A stretch of 64,000 nt of DNA, from NCBI GenBank assembly GCA_030549815.1, contig JAUQQQ010000007.1, positions 59,014-123,013 on the forward strand. Direction: 5' to 3'. Below are positions 1 through 8,796 of this stretch, in pieces; position 1 is the stretch's first letter, and each line of letters starts with the position of its first letter. Under the pieces are notes generated by a model. It searched no databases and had not been told where the DNA came from. It was given only the letters and a program-made list of their open reading frames with translations. The position numbers and the translations under genes are program-made. The stretch is from a bacterium. Its GTDB lineage: Bacteria > DRYD01.

Positions 1-2096
1 CTTAGAATATCAACATAAGAATCATAAGAAAACCTATCAATGTATTCTTGTGCTTCCTTTAAAACTTCATTATACTTTCCCGATAGTAGATAGGATTCTA
101 CTTTTAATTTCTTAAACACGTTAATAGTATCCAACTCAAAACTATCTATTATGTCTATAACAGAAAGATAAAAACTATTATCGACAAAAATAGGCAATAA
201 ATCAGACAAAACAGTATTTAAAACATTTTTTTCAAAATCACTGACTTTTTTGTTAGATAAAAGAAAATCAGTAACTATTGAAATAATATCATAATTTGCT
301 TTCAAAACTACGAAATAATAAAAAATCACTAATTTAATAGTATTTATTATTTTTTCCGAGAATAATTCAAATTTTAAGCTTCCAACATTTTCATAACTGG
401 GTATATATTTTTCAACTAGTTCAATAAATGTATCAAGGTATTTTTTGTCCTTATATTCAGAAAAAAGTGTAAAAGAGAGAAGTATTTCAAAAATCCACAA
501 TTTAGCCTTTAGATTTTCATCGACTTTATTTTTATAAAACTCAAGAGCTTGTAATGTATTAGTAAAATATATATATTCTAAGTAAATTACTAATATTTTA
601 ATAAAATCCTTATGAGAACTATCAACAGTTTTTATTATTTCATTGAAAAAAGTTGGTAAAAAATCACTATTTTGTTCTTTTAACAGACTTATTATATCAA
701 GCAAATAATCAAAAGAATAAAGATTATAATTTTTCAATGTAAACAAGAATTTTTCGTATTTTTTTTCTTGTAGATAAATAAATGCTATTCTCTTTGCAGT
801 ATCCTGATCTTTTATTGTTATTTTAGATTTTTCAAGGACTTCTTTCGCTTTATAAAAATCTTTTCTATCCACAAAAATTTTAAATAATTCGGTAGAAATT
901 ATAGGATCATTTGGATTTAATTGATAAAAATTTTCCAAATTTTTAATTAAATCCTCTTCATCAACATACTCTTCTTTAGATTGGTACAATTTTAAAGAAG
1001 AGATTGTAAATATATACAACGCATTTTTATCATCAGGTTTCATTTTAAGTATCCTTTGAGATATCTCCTTAGCTTTAGTAAAATTGTTGGTAGAATAATA
1101 AAGTTGTGCCAAAGAAAGAAGTATTTCGGGATCATTAGAATCAAAAGCCAATTCCTCCAATATTTCTATCGCCCTTTTTGTATTATTATTCAATTGATAA
1201 AGTTTAGCCAAGGCAAGTTTAGCTTCAACAAATTGAGGATCTATATTTATGGCTTTTTCATATTGTTCTATAGCAATATCAAATTGATATTCCTTTTCCA
1301 AGCATTGCCCTAAATAGTAATAAGACCATTTAGAATTAGGATTATTATCTATAGCTAATTGTAAAGTCCTTATTGCTTGAGCATTTTTATCCAGAGTAAA
1401 ATATAGTTTAGCTAATGAATTCAGATAACGTGTATTATTAGGAGCAATTTCAACAGCTTTTTCATAGTTTTTCATCGCCAATCCGTAATTACCAATTTTG
1501 AGGTATATTCTACCCATTATCCAATAAGCTTCTGCTAAAAATTGATTAACAGTAACAGCCCTTTTCAAATAAAAAATAGCCTGCTCATAATTATCCAAAC
1601 CCTCATAAGCTAACCCAAGGTGTAAATAGGCATCCCAGTTATCAGGTTTCAGTTCAATAATCTTCCTAAAATAATTGATAGCTGCTTCAAAATTTTTAGT
1701 ATACAATAAAATTTTTCCTAAAGCAGAAAGATTTTCTATATTGTTTGGTTGGAATTCTAATTGGTCTTGAATAACCTTAACAGACATTTTTACAAGATTT
1801 GAAAGTATTTCTCTTAGCAAATGATCAGCAATCAATTTATTATATACATTTTCGTCAATAGTTGTTGCTTTTTCTAAGTATTTTATACCATTTTTGAAAT
1901 CTCGACCATAAAGTAGTAATAATCCAGCAAAAAATTGGGCAGGAGCAAAATAAGGGTTTAGTTTAATTGATTCTTCTAGAGATTTATGAGCATCTCCTAT
2001 TCTGTTTTCATTAATATAAGCAATGGCTAAATTAAACCAATGCCTTGGGTTTTCAGGTTCTATCTTTACTATTGCTTCTAATTTTTTTATATCCAC
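1..2096 (-). CDS. TPR-repeat protein, 3' end outside the window
   Basis: The minus-strand frame stays open from an in-frame stop near 2106-2108 down to base 3, about 698 codons, and continues past the left edge. My reading gives successive 34-residue TPR units, for example one containing NPRHWFNLAIAYINENRIGD and later ones with PDNWDAYLHLGLAYE and PNNTRYLNSLAKLYF. The first half is regular TPR; the second half (below about 1000) is helical and less regular. I see no signal peptide or membrane segment, so a cytosolic scaffold is likely. No ATG lies at the head of the frame: the choices are GTG at 2096 or ATT one codon upstream, with no clear ribosome-binding site. It follows the SRP RNA on the same strand. 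The TPR call is confident; the partner and role are unknown. Confidence 0.8.
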   Translation of the reverse strand, partial: MDIKKLEAIVKIEPENPRHWFNLAIAYINENRIGDAHKSLEESIKLNPYFAPAQFFAGLLLLYGRDFKNGIKYLEKATTIDENVYNKLIADHLLREILSNLVKMSVKVIQDQLEFQPNNIENLSALGKILLYTKNFEAAINYFRKIIELKPDNWDAYLHLGLAYEGLDNYEQAIFYLKRAVTVNQFLAEAYWIMGRIYLKIGNYGLAMKNYEKAVEIAPNNTRYLNSLAKLYFTLDKNAQAIRTLQLAIDNNPNSKWSYYYLGQCLEKEYQFDIAIEQYEKAINIDPQFVEAKLALAKLYQLNNNTKRAIEILEELAFDSNDPEILLSLAQLYYSTNNFTKAKEISQRILKMKPDDKNALYIFTISSLKLYQSKEEYVDEEDLIKNLENFYQLNPNDPIISTELFKIFVDRKDFYKAKEVLEKSKITIKDQDTAKRIAFIYLQEKKYEKFLFTLKNYNLYSFDYLLDIISLLKEQNSDFLPTFFNEIIKTVDSSHKDFIKILVIYLEYIYFTNTLQALEFYKNKVDENLKAKLWIFEILLSFTLFSEYKDKKYLDTFIELVEKYIPSYENVGSLKFELFSEKIINTIKLVIFYYFVVLKANYDIISIVTDFLLSNKKVSDFEKNVLNTVLSDLLPIFVDNSFYLSVIDIIDSFELDTINVFKKLKVESYLLSGKYNEVLKEAQEYIDRFSYDSYVDIL

Positions 2097-2131
2097 AATG
2101 GATAATTAAAAAGAAAACATATATGATTTTT

Positions 2132-2228
2132 GGGGTTAGGGTTATACTGACGGTGCGGGATCTACTTACCGTTGCTTCCTTCCGGACCTGGCGGGGTTCG
2201 TAGTCCACACCTCAGTAGCCCCAACCCC
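2132..2228 (-). ncRNA. ffs: Signal recognition particle RNA (bacterial small type)
   Basis: The minus strand carries the conserved SRP domain IV loop, CCAGGTCCGGAAGGAAGCA, which binds Ffh. Its ends pair (GGGGTTGGGG with CCCTAACCCC) to close a single hairpin of about 97 nt, the size of the short 4.5S-type RNA without an Alu domain. It guides membrane proteins to FtsY and the translocon. It lies divergent from htpX, a membrane protease gene. Confidence 0.95.
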
Positions 2229-2333
2229 ATTATTACTATTCTCTAAAACATTCAAAACTCCTCCTGTATAAAAAAATAAAAAACAGGAAATAAAAAAATA
2301 GAGAGAATAGTAAAAAATGAAAGGAGTGATGTT
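2229..2333. promoter_or_regulatory. Divergent promoter region between SRP RNA and htpX
   Basis: The sequence AGAGAATAGTAA occurs twice in opposite orientations, just upstream of the SRP RNA 5' end (minus strand, 2233-2244) and upstream of htpX (plus strand, 2302-2313). This suggests matching promoter -10/start regions facing both ways. The htpX ribosome-binding site AAAGGAGTG ends a few bases before the ATG at 2334. The promoter assignment is inference from position and symmetry. Confidence 0.35.
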
Positions 2334-3161
2334 ATGTGGTATTACTTTAAAACAGTTATCCTACTTATGTTCCTAACATTTTTCCTTGTTTATCTTGGTA
2401 AATCATTAGCAGGAGAAATAGGAATGATTATAGCACTTATTATAGGAATTTCCGCTAATTTTATCTCCTATTTCTTCTCAGATAAGATAGTTCTTAGCAT
2501 GTATGGAGCAAAGGAAATAAAAGAAGAAGATTTTCCAGAATTATACAACATGGTAAAATATTTAGCACAAAGAGCTTCATTACCAATGCCTAAAATTTAC
2601 ATCATTGATGAGGATCAACCCAATGCTTTTGCAACAGGTAGGGATCCAAAACACGCTGCCGTCGCATTTACAAGAGGTATAATAAACCTTTTGTCTTTAG
2701 AAGAATTAATGGGAGTAGCAGCACATGAATTAGCACATATAAAAAATAGAGATATATTAATCTCTACAGTAGCAGCTTCAATCGCTTCAGCAATAACTAT
2801 TATAATAGACATGTTGCGTTGGACCCTTATATTTGCAACAAGCAGAGACAATAGCAGAAATATACTAGTAGATTTACTAATGATAATCGTAGCACCGATA
2901 ATAGCTTTACTTATTCAATTGGCGATATCCAGAACAAGAGAATACTTAGCAGATAAAGTTGGAGCACAAATAGTTGGTAACCCAATATATTTAGCCAATG
3001 CTTTAGAAAAATTGGATTATTATTCAAAGATGATACCAATGAATCGATATTCACCTGCCACCAGTCATATGTTCATCGTTAATCCTGAAAATTTTCTCGT
3101 TCTCTTCTCCACTCATCCACCTATAAAAGAAAGAATTAAAAGACTTAGACAAATGATTTAA
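2334..3161 (+). CDS. htpX: HtpX-like M48 zinc metalloprotease
   Basis: This is an integral-membrane peptidase that degrades misfolded membrane proteins. The active site HELAHIKNRD shows HExxH with the usual following N-R-D. Two hydrophobic segments lie at residues 5-50, and a second pair lies between the zinc motif and the downstream glutamate region (SRTREYLADKVGA). At 275 residues it is typical for HtpX (about 280-290). AAAGGAGTG supports the ATG at 2334. The next gene, rpsG, starts 81 bp downstream. Family assignment is firm. Confidence 0.93.
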   Translation: MWYYFKTVILLMFLTFFLVYLGKSLAGEIGMIIALIIGISANFISYFFSDKIVLSMYGAKEIKEEDFPELYNMVKYLAQRASLPMPKIYIIDEDQPNAFATGRDPKHAAVAFTRGIINLLSLEELMGVAAHELAHIKNRDILISTVAASIASAITIIIDMLRWTLIFATSRDNSRNILVDLLMIIVAPIIALLIQLAISRTREYLADKVGAQIVGNPIYLANALEKLDYYSKMIPMNRYSPATSHMFIVNPENFLVLFSTHPPIKERIKRLRQMI

Positions 3162-3242
3162 AAATAAAAAACAAGAAGGGAAATTTTACAAAGCATAGAA
3201 TTTTATAAATTGAAATAAATAATAATCAAAAGGTGATAAAAA

Positions 3243-3710
3243 ATGAGAAAAAAGAGAGCTGAGATAAGAGAAATTTCACCAGATCCGGTATTTAATAGCG
3301 TTAGAGTAGCAAGATTCATTAATAAACTCATGTGGGATGGGAAAAAAACTATTGCTGAAAAAATCTTCTATACAGCACTAAAAAAAATAGAAGAAAGAAC
3401 AAAAAAAGATGGATTAGAAGTATTCAATAAAGCCATTGATAACCTAAAACCAATCTATGAAGTAAGACCAAGAAGAGTAGGTGGAGCTACCTATCAAGTA
3501 CCAGTAGAAGTAGATGAAAGACGTGGAGAAACATTAGCAATGAGATGGCTACTACAAGTTACAAGAGACGAAAAAGGAAGACCAATGGTGGATAAATTAG
3601 TCGATGAAATAATAGAAGCATACAATAACGGTGGAAAAGCAATGAAAATCAGAGAAAATGTTCATAGGATGGCAGAAGCCAACAGAGCATTTGCTCATTT
3701 CAGATGGTAA
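3243..3710 (+). CDS. rpsG: 30S ribosomal protein S7
   Basis: The 155-residue length and conserved blocks ([41 protein letters not shown]-like RWLLQ, and the C-terminal [15 protein letters not shown]) identify S7. S7 nucleates 16S rRNA head assembly. AAAGGTGAT precedes the ATG. In most bacteria rpsG lies between rpsL and fusA; here it lies alone between htpX and an unknown gene, so the str operon is not intact at this site. Confidence 0.97.
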   Translation: MRKKRAEIREISPDPVFNSVRVARFINKLMWDGKKTIAEKIFYTALKKIEERTKKDGLEVFNKAIDNLKPIYEVRPRRVGGATYQVPVEVDERRGETLAMRWLLQVTRDEKGRPMVDKLVDEIIEAYNNGGKAMKIRENVHRMAEANRAFAHFRW

Positions 3711-3733
3711 AATAATTTAAACCGGTGGTAAAA

Positions 3734-4177
3734 ATGCTAATCTATGATATATACCCAAAAAACGTAAAGAAAAGTTTAAGAGAGTTACTCTTTTTCGCAG
3801 CAGGTGGTCTAAACCACTACCCAGAATGGGCACAAAACAAAATATTAAAAGAATTTAAACCCGAAGAAGTCATCCAAACCGCAGCACAAATGATCTTAGA
3901 TCCAAGCGTACCAAGTGGAATAAAATACAATGTTTTCTTCTTTTGCCTTTATAACTTCGGATTAGGACAAAATGCAGATTTCGTCAAAGAATTGATATAT
4001 GCAGCCGCAAATTTCGACTGGGACAACACCTTAATACCAACTAACTTCAAACGACACCTTAAAGATGAAATAATACCAACTTACATAAAATACTACGAAC
4101 AAAAAGAACAAGAAATACTTTTAGGAAAAAGTAAACACATAATCTACGAAGTAGAAGAAAATCAGGAAAAATGTTAA
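3734..4177 (+). CDS. Conserved-looking hypothetical protein between rpsG and rpmF
   Basis: A soluble protein of about 147 residues with no signal peptide or membrane segment and several aromatic stretches (GGLNHYPEW, FFFCLYNFGLG, AANFDWDNTLIP). I do not recognise the family. A GTG at 3725 would extend it by three codons, but GGTGG at 3724-3728 is better placed as the ribosome-binding site for the ATG at 3734. Its position between two ribosomal protein genes, with 23 bp and 17 bp gaps, implies co-transcription and a possible translation-related role; that is inference only. Confidence 0.75.
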   Translation: MLIYDIYPKNVKKSLRELLFFAAGGLNHYPEWAQNKILKEFKPEEVIQTAAQMILDPSVPSGIKYNVFFFCLYNFGLGQNADFVKELIYAAANFDWDNTLIPTNFKRHLKDEIIPTYIKYYEQKEQEILLGKSKHIIYEVEENQEKC

Positions 4178-4194
4178 AAAGGAAGGGATAAAAA

Positions 4195-4443
4195 ATGGCA
4201 AACCCTAAATTTAAACTTTCAAGATCAAGGGTAAGACATAGAAGGAGCAATAGCCAAAAAATAGATCTACAAAAATATCCAAACTATTCAAAATCGGTCT
4301 GTGTAAATTGTGGTAATCCAAAACTTTCTCACTTCGTATGCCAATTCTGTGGTTACTACGGAGATACAAAAGTAGTAGAACCTGTATTAACAAGAGAATA
4401 CGTAAGATCAGTGTATTACAAAAAGAATTTCGAACAAAGCTAA
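4195..4443 (+). CDS. rpmF: 50S ribosomal protein L32
   Basis: Begins MANPKFKLSRSRVRHRRSN, the normal L32 start, followed by a zinc ribbon with CVNCG at about residue 38 and CQFCG about 13 residues later, so this is the zinc-binding (C+) form. AGGAAGGGA precedes the ATG. The 82-residue product is longer than most L32 proteins (about 57-65), with a C-terminal tail (VLTREYVRSVYYKKNFEQS) after the ribbon. It is last in the htpX-rpsG-rpmF plus-strand run. Confidence 0.92.
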   Translation: MANPKFKLSRSRVRHRRSNSQKIDLQKYPNYSKSVCVNCGNPKLSHFVCQFCGYYGDTKVVEPVLTREYVRSVYYKKNFEQS

Positions 4444-4454
4444 GAGTAGGCATA

Positions 4455-4690
4455 GTCTTGAGTAGTGACCTCTTCTCTTGATTAGGAGCTTATTGTTTCA
4501 TTGGGAAAACTCACACAACCATAAGAATGAGAAGCCAATATTAATGTATAGGCCTTTCCCTCCACAGAGTTAGTTCGGACTAGTCCAGCCCTACTGTCTT
4601 TCTCTCTTTTAGCTTTTTCAGTATTCTTTTATTTTTTTCAACCATTCATCCCTCCTTGGAGAGCCTTCTGGAATTGTGTCTTCGCAAGTT
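4455..4690 (-). repeat. Decayed IS200/IS605-type end with omega-RNA-like 3' terminus (locus A)
   Basis: Read on the minus strand, this gene-free stretch contains CCAGAAGGCTCTCC, then a shortened GGGATGAATGG block, and ends in AAGAGAAGAGGTCACTA. The same order occurs on the plus strand at 16498-16790, with AGGAGAGGAGGTCACTA at its end. The GGTCAC terminus after a small hairpin is typical of the right end of IS200/IS605 elements, which overlaps the omega RNA used by TnpB. No transposase reading frame survives here. The hairpin arms are degraded compared with the 16.7 kb copy. Confidence 0.5.
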
Positions 4691-4796
4691 CACTAAAATC
4701 TGCCTTACTAATATTGTCAATTTTCACATTAACTCTACATTGAGTTTTTTCTTGACTTCTTCTTAAGCCTGTTTCACTTATTTTTTTACTACACAA

Positions 4797-6878
4797 TCAT
4801 AAATTGAAGGTTATATTCATTCTTACTAACTGTACAAATCGGTTGGTAGTTGGAAAAAGAGGAGGTCTTAAAAAGGCAAATCTTCTATCATATCTGTAAT
4901 CTTTCTTAAATCCAGTACTAGGTTGCATAGTAGCACTATTGAAAGTTCCTACTGGCCCTCTAAAATATTGGATGATACCACCATAAACATGCAGTATATT
5001 ATTGGAATTATAAGTCCAACTGTTATAATCCTCAACCATGAAATAACCTCCCCGTTGATTGCTAGTGTAGTTAGCCCGGCTATTACCTGGTCTATCTTTC
5101 ATAGCAAGTATAGAAGCATAAACATATAATCCATTATTATTACCTCCTAAATTAGTATATAGTTTAGCATTTCTTCCAAAAAATACAATGTCCGAATACA
5201 AACCAACAACAATAGAGTTATCGTTAGGAGGTAAAGCACCATTAGATGGATTAACACCATAAGGAACAATAGATCCATTAATTCTTATGCTCTTTATATT
5301 TGCACTATTACCTGCAGCTTGGTTAGAAGATTTAGCAATTATTGTTATAGGTTCAGCAGCTACTCCCGATAATCCACCTGCAGAAGCATTATTTCTATTA
5401 GATGCTCCTAATTCTTCTCCAATACTTCCATTTACCCATATTGCTCCTTTAGGGAAAGTTTGTCCATCAGGCAAATTAAACTTTGTTATATACATCGTAT
5501 TCCCTTCTATTTTTGCCAATACTATGGACTTTTCATTTTGAGGAATAGTATATGAAGATGAATTATTATAACCATTAGGATTATTTAAATAATCCAACAA
5601 ATTTTGCTGTCCATTTGATAGGGTAATTTCCTTAACTTTTAAAGTACTAACACCTGAAGGTTTTGTTATATTATATACTACATCTTTATTTTTCTTTAAC
5701 ATTACCACAGGAGTTGAATAAGTACCAGAGCTATCAAATTGGAAAGTATATTTTGGCAATACTTCTCCATTAGAAGTAGCATAGCCTAAGTTAAGTTGGC
5801 TAAGAATATTATTATTATCAGTATCCCTAACATAAATACCTGAAACTATTTGATTATTTTGAACATCAACGAATATTCCACGTTGGGAAGTAGGAGCTCC
5901 CGCTCCACCATTACCTATTAAAGCAGGCCATACCTGTCTTAAAGTATTTTTAGGATCATTAGGGTCATCAGGAGGTAAACTAACCTGTGGAGAATTAGCT
6001 TTTATACCAGCAGTCCCATTACTAAAAGTTTTATTAAAAAAGTTATCTATTGTTGCTTCATTATTTACAGTATATCCTTGCAATACAAATCCATAGTAAC
6101 CAGTAGGAGGATTATTTGTTACTGTTAAGTTTCCCCTAAAACTAAAAGGTCCATTAAAAATCGGTGTAGAAAAAGGAGAGTTATAATAGCTACCACTACC
6201 TGAAATTCTCACAATTCTACTATTGGTATGAACAGGACCCGTTAAAGTATCATAACCTGCTAAAAACCAAATATTACTATCACTTGGTGTAGTCTCAACA
6301 TTTGTAAAATAAGCAAAACGATTGAAATTCTCAAGATTGATAATACTTATTTGATACATTCTACTACCTTGTCCTATTCTATAGGTATTAGTAACCTCAG
6401 TTAATATTAAATATGGAGCTCCTTCACCATCAAAAACATTAGTATTATCACGATTAATTAAAGATTGAACACCGTTATTTCTTAGATCATTAATCAACTG
6501 ATTTAATCCGTTAGCATTTTGCCAATAACTGTTTATCACATCTTGATCAAATATGAAAACTCTAATTTGAACACCATTAGCAAAATTACTTATAGTTCTT
6601 CCATTTCTATAACCATCAGCTATTAATATATTTGAGTCAGGCAAAACAGAAGGACTACTATTAAAAAGGTTTGTTAAATAACTCCAACCAAGATTAGTTC
6701 CCAGGTTCAACCCTTCAAACCTCTGAGCAAACCTTTCCTTAGATCTAACATAACCCGTTGTTTTTTCAACAACATTGATTATAGCCATCGCTAACATAAA
6801 TATTACGAAAATAATAAACAAGACATAAATTATGGCTATACCCTTTCTATCCTTCATTTTACTTTTCATAATATCCAC
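4797..6878 (-). CDS. PilX-like type IV pilus/pseudopilus protein (DUF4900-like)
   Basis: A 693-residue protein beginning with a short basic stretch and one long hydrophobic helix (KGIAIIYVLFIIFVIFMLA), the layout of PilX-type minor pilins. The Glu at +5 usual in major pilins is not visible. The rest is a large extracellular region rich in Asn, Gly and Ser, likely beta-structured. It is the third gene after two prepilin-like genes, with 17 bp to its upstream neighbour, so the three probably form one minor-pilin operon for type IV pilus priming or DNA uptake. Of the three possible ATGs, MKDRKG best fits a prepilin leader, but the first lies nearest the ribosome-binding site GGAGGTGG. Confidence 0.75.
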   Translation of the reverse strand: MDIMKSKMKDRKGIAIIYVLFIIFVIFMLAMAIINVVEKTTGYVRSKERFAQRFEGLNLGTNLGWSYLTNLFNSSPSVLPDSNILIADGYRNGRTISNFANGVQIRVFIFDQDVINSYWQNANGLNQLINDLRNNGVQSLINRDNTNVFDGEGAPYLILTEVTNTYRIGQGSRMYQISIINLENFNRFAYFTNVETTPSDSNIWFLAGYDTLTGPVHTNSRIVRISGSGSYYNSPFSTPIFNGPFSFRGNLTVTNNPPTGYYGFVLQGYTVNNEATIDNFFNKTFSNGTAGIKANSPQVSLPPDDPNDPKNTLRQVWPALIGNGGAGAPTSQRGIFVDVQNNQIVSGIYVRDTDNNNILSQLNLGYATSNGEVLPKYTFQFDSSGTYSTPVVMLKKNKDVVYNITKPSGVSTLKVKEITLSNGQQNLLDYLNNPNGYNNSSSYTIPQNEKSIVLAKIEGNTMYITKFNLPDGQTFPKGAIWVNGSIGEELGASNRNNASAGGLSGVAAEPITIIAKSSNQAAGNSANIKSIRINGSIVPYGVNPSNGALPPNDNSIVVGLYSDIVFFGRNAKLYTNLGGNNNGLYVYASILAMKDRPGNSRANYTSNQRGGYFMVEDYNSWTYNSNNILHVYGGIIQYFRGPVGTFNSATMQPSTGFKKDYRYDRRFAFLRPPLFPTTNRFVQLVRMNITFNL

Positions 6879-6895
6879 CTCCTTATCTATCCCCC

Positions 6896-7477
6896 TTATC
6901 TATTCGACACTATGTAAGCAGTTTGTAATCTTCTTGAGTATTTCGTTTCAAAAACAGTAATAACAATTTGCAAAGAATCACCGTTACTTGCAATGCTTCC
7001 TGAATTAAATATTCTAAATTCAACATTTTCTATGTTATCAAATGTTGTTCTTTGGGCTGGATTATTTCTTGGAAAAATATCTATAAAACCATCATTAAAA
7101 GGTTGTGAATTAGGAGAAGGAGATCTAAATCCAACTCTCCACTCTTCAAACATATTAGCATTCATATTTAAAGGATTAAAACTATTTCTATTAATTCTCC
7201 AAAACCTAACTTCACTAACATATCCTGCTGTCCTTTCAGAACCAGTAACCAAAGAATAAGGAGGATTAACATTATCAGGTAATGGATTAGATTGGATCAA
7301 TACAGGCAAATCTCTACTTATTTTAGCAAGTCTCGTAAATTCCTCCGATTTAGCAAATTGAACCCTGTAAAGTCTATTAAGAAACATAAATGTATAAATA
7401 GTAATCATACCCAACAAAGAAAACAAAGCAGTATATATTAAAACTTCTGCTAACGTCATCCCTTTTTTATTTTTCAT
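6896..7477 (-). CDS. Type IV prepilin-like protein (PilW/GspJ type)
   Basis: The N-terminus KNKKGMTLAEVLIYTALFSL is a class III prepilin signal: basic leader, Gly cut site, Met-Thr-Leu-x-Glu, then a hydrophobic helix. The mature protein is about 187 residues with a soluble domain. Its ATG directly abuts the stop of the preceding gene, implying translational coupling. PilD-type peptidase processing and assembly into the pilus tip are expected for the family; neither a peptidase nor an assembly ATPase is in the window. Confidence 0.85.
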   Translation of the reverse strand: MKNKKGMTLAEVLIYTALFSLLGMITIYTFMFLNRLYRVQFAKSEEFTRLAKISRDLPVLIQSNPLPDNVNPPYSLVTGSERTAGYVSEVRFWRINRNSFNPLNMNANMFEEWRVGFRSPSPNSQPFNDGFIDIFPRNNPAQRTTFDNIENVEFRIFNSGSIASNGDSLQIVITVFETKYSRRLQTAYIVSNR

Positions 7478-8005
7478 TTACATCACCTCATCATTTGAAA
7501 CAGAGAATATTTTTCTAACACTTCTCCAATTATTTTTATCCCTCCATCTAATAATAACAGTATATACCCATACTCTATGATATCCCAAATTAACGAGATT
7601 AGGATTCCTTCCCTCTCTATTCCATAGACTTTCAACTCTTATGTGTCTTTGAAAAACATTAGCTTTAACAAACTGAAGACTATTCAATGGTGGAGAATTA
7701 AGAGCAACAAAATTTTGATTATTATTAGCAGGAGTAGATTGTATCAATCCTGTTAAAGACGGATCAATAGTAAAAAAATCATTTGTAGAAGATTGAAGAG
7801 TAGAAGAAAACAATACTCCTCTATTAACTCTAACAAATGATTGAATTATATCAATATTTTGCATAGCAGCTTCTGCTAAATTAGAATTAGTGTTTATTCT
7901 CATTGCAGAATAATAGAGAAGAACAACAGAAAACATTGCAATAATGAATATCGATAAAGCCACCAAAATTTCAGTAATAGACAAACCCTTTTCCTTACTA
8001 TTCAT
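7478..8005 (-). CDS. Type IV prepilin-like protein (PilV/GspI type)
   Basis: The N-terminus KEKGLSITEILVALSIFIIA carries a basic leader, Gly cleavage site, the conserved Glu at +5 and a hydrophobic helix. The 175-residue product has a small soluble C-terminal domain. It is first of the three pilin-like genes, and the 144-bp gap upstream probably holds the operon promoter. The gene for the major pilin and the secretion motor are not here. Confidence 0.83.
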   Translation of the reverse strand: MNSKEKGLSITEILVALSIFIIAMFSVVLLYYSAMRINTNSNLAEAAMQNIDIIQSFVRVNRGVLFSSTLQSSTNDFFTIDPSLTGLIQSTPANNNQNFVALNSPPLNSLQFVKANVFQRHIRVESLWNREGRNPNLVNLGYHRVWVYTVIIRWRDKNNWRSVRKIFSVSNDEVM

Positions 8006-8149
8006 TTTTACTTTTCATCTCCCTTCTATTTTCTCCCTCATTATTATATATAACATATTTTTTAAAAAGTCAAGTGATGCAATTGTTAATTAATTGTAAA
8101 AAAATGTTAAATTTTTGTTAAAATTTTTTGTTATTAAATAGCAGCAAAT

Positions 8150-8794
8150 TTAATTTTTTTCTTGCCAAACTCCTTCCTTTTTTAAAACCACAAACACAGT
8201 TTTATAAAGTATAAAAATATCCAAAAGTAAAGAAAAGTTTTTAATGTATATCAAGTCATAATAAATTCTCTTTTCCCAGGGTATTGTATTTCTTCCATTA
8301 ATTTGGGCCAAACCAGTAATTCCAGGTTTAATTAATGTTCTCTGTTTTTGTATTTCATTGAGTTTTTCATACTGTTCAGGTAAATTTGGTCTAGGGCCAA
8401 CAAAACTCATCTGTCCCAACAAAATATTTATCAACTGAGGAAGTTCATCCAGAGAAGTCTCTCGCAAAAACCTGCCAAACCTTGTTATCCTCGGATCATC
8501 TTTATAAGTATGTATATCTTTATTTTCTTGAAAAACTTTGAAAGTCCTAAATTTATACATCTTAAAAACCTTCCCTTTCAAACCTGTTCTTTCTTGCACA
8601 AAAAATACCGGCCAACCATCATCCAAAACTATCAAAAAAGAAATAATTAAAAATAAAGGGAAAAGTAAAATAAGAAAAAACATTGCCAAAACCCTATCAA
8701 AAAAATACTTTATCATTAATTGAAATCTTTGAGAAGAAGAAAAATCGATATCCTTAAATTCTTTTAATTCTATACATTCATTTTCTTTTACCAT
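8150..8794 (-). CDS. Undecaprenyl-phosphate sugar phosphotransferase (bacterial sugar transferase)
   Basis: A 214-residue monotopic enzyme that moves a sugar-1-phosphate onto a lipid carrier to start exopolysaccharide or O-antigen synthesis. It has one N-terminal hydrophobic segment (about residues 30-52), then the conserved blocks KVFKMYKFRTF, RITRFGRFLRETSLDELPQL, SFVGPRP and KPGITGLAQINGRN. It lacks the multi-spanning N-terminal half of WbaP-type proteins, so it is the short PglC/WcaJ-C-like form. It starts 2 bp after the histidine kinase stop, suggesting that the kinase and transferase are expressed together. Confidence 0.92.
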   Translation of the reverse strand: MVKENECIELKEFKDIDFSSSQRFQLMIKYFFDRVLAMFFLILLFPLFLIISFLIVLDDGWPVFFVQERTGLKGKVFKMYKFRTFKVFQENKDIHTYKDDPRITRFGRFLRETSLDELPQLINILLGQMSFVGPRPNLPEQYEKLNEIQKQRTLIKPGITGLAQINGRNTIPWEKRIYYDLIYIKNFSLLLDIFILYKTVFVVLKKEGVWQEKN

Positions 8795-8796
8795 TT

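Noticed and set aside
4691-4796. Read-through extension of the PilX-like protein after its TGA
   Set aside because: The frame stays open for about 50 codons, but the stretch leads into transposon debris and has no SECIS or pyrrolysine context that I can see.
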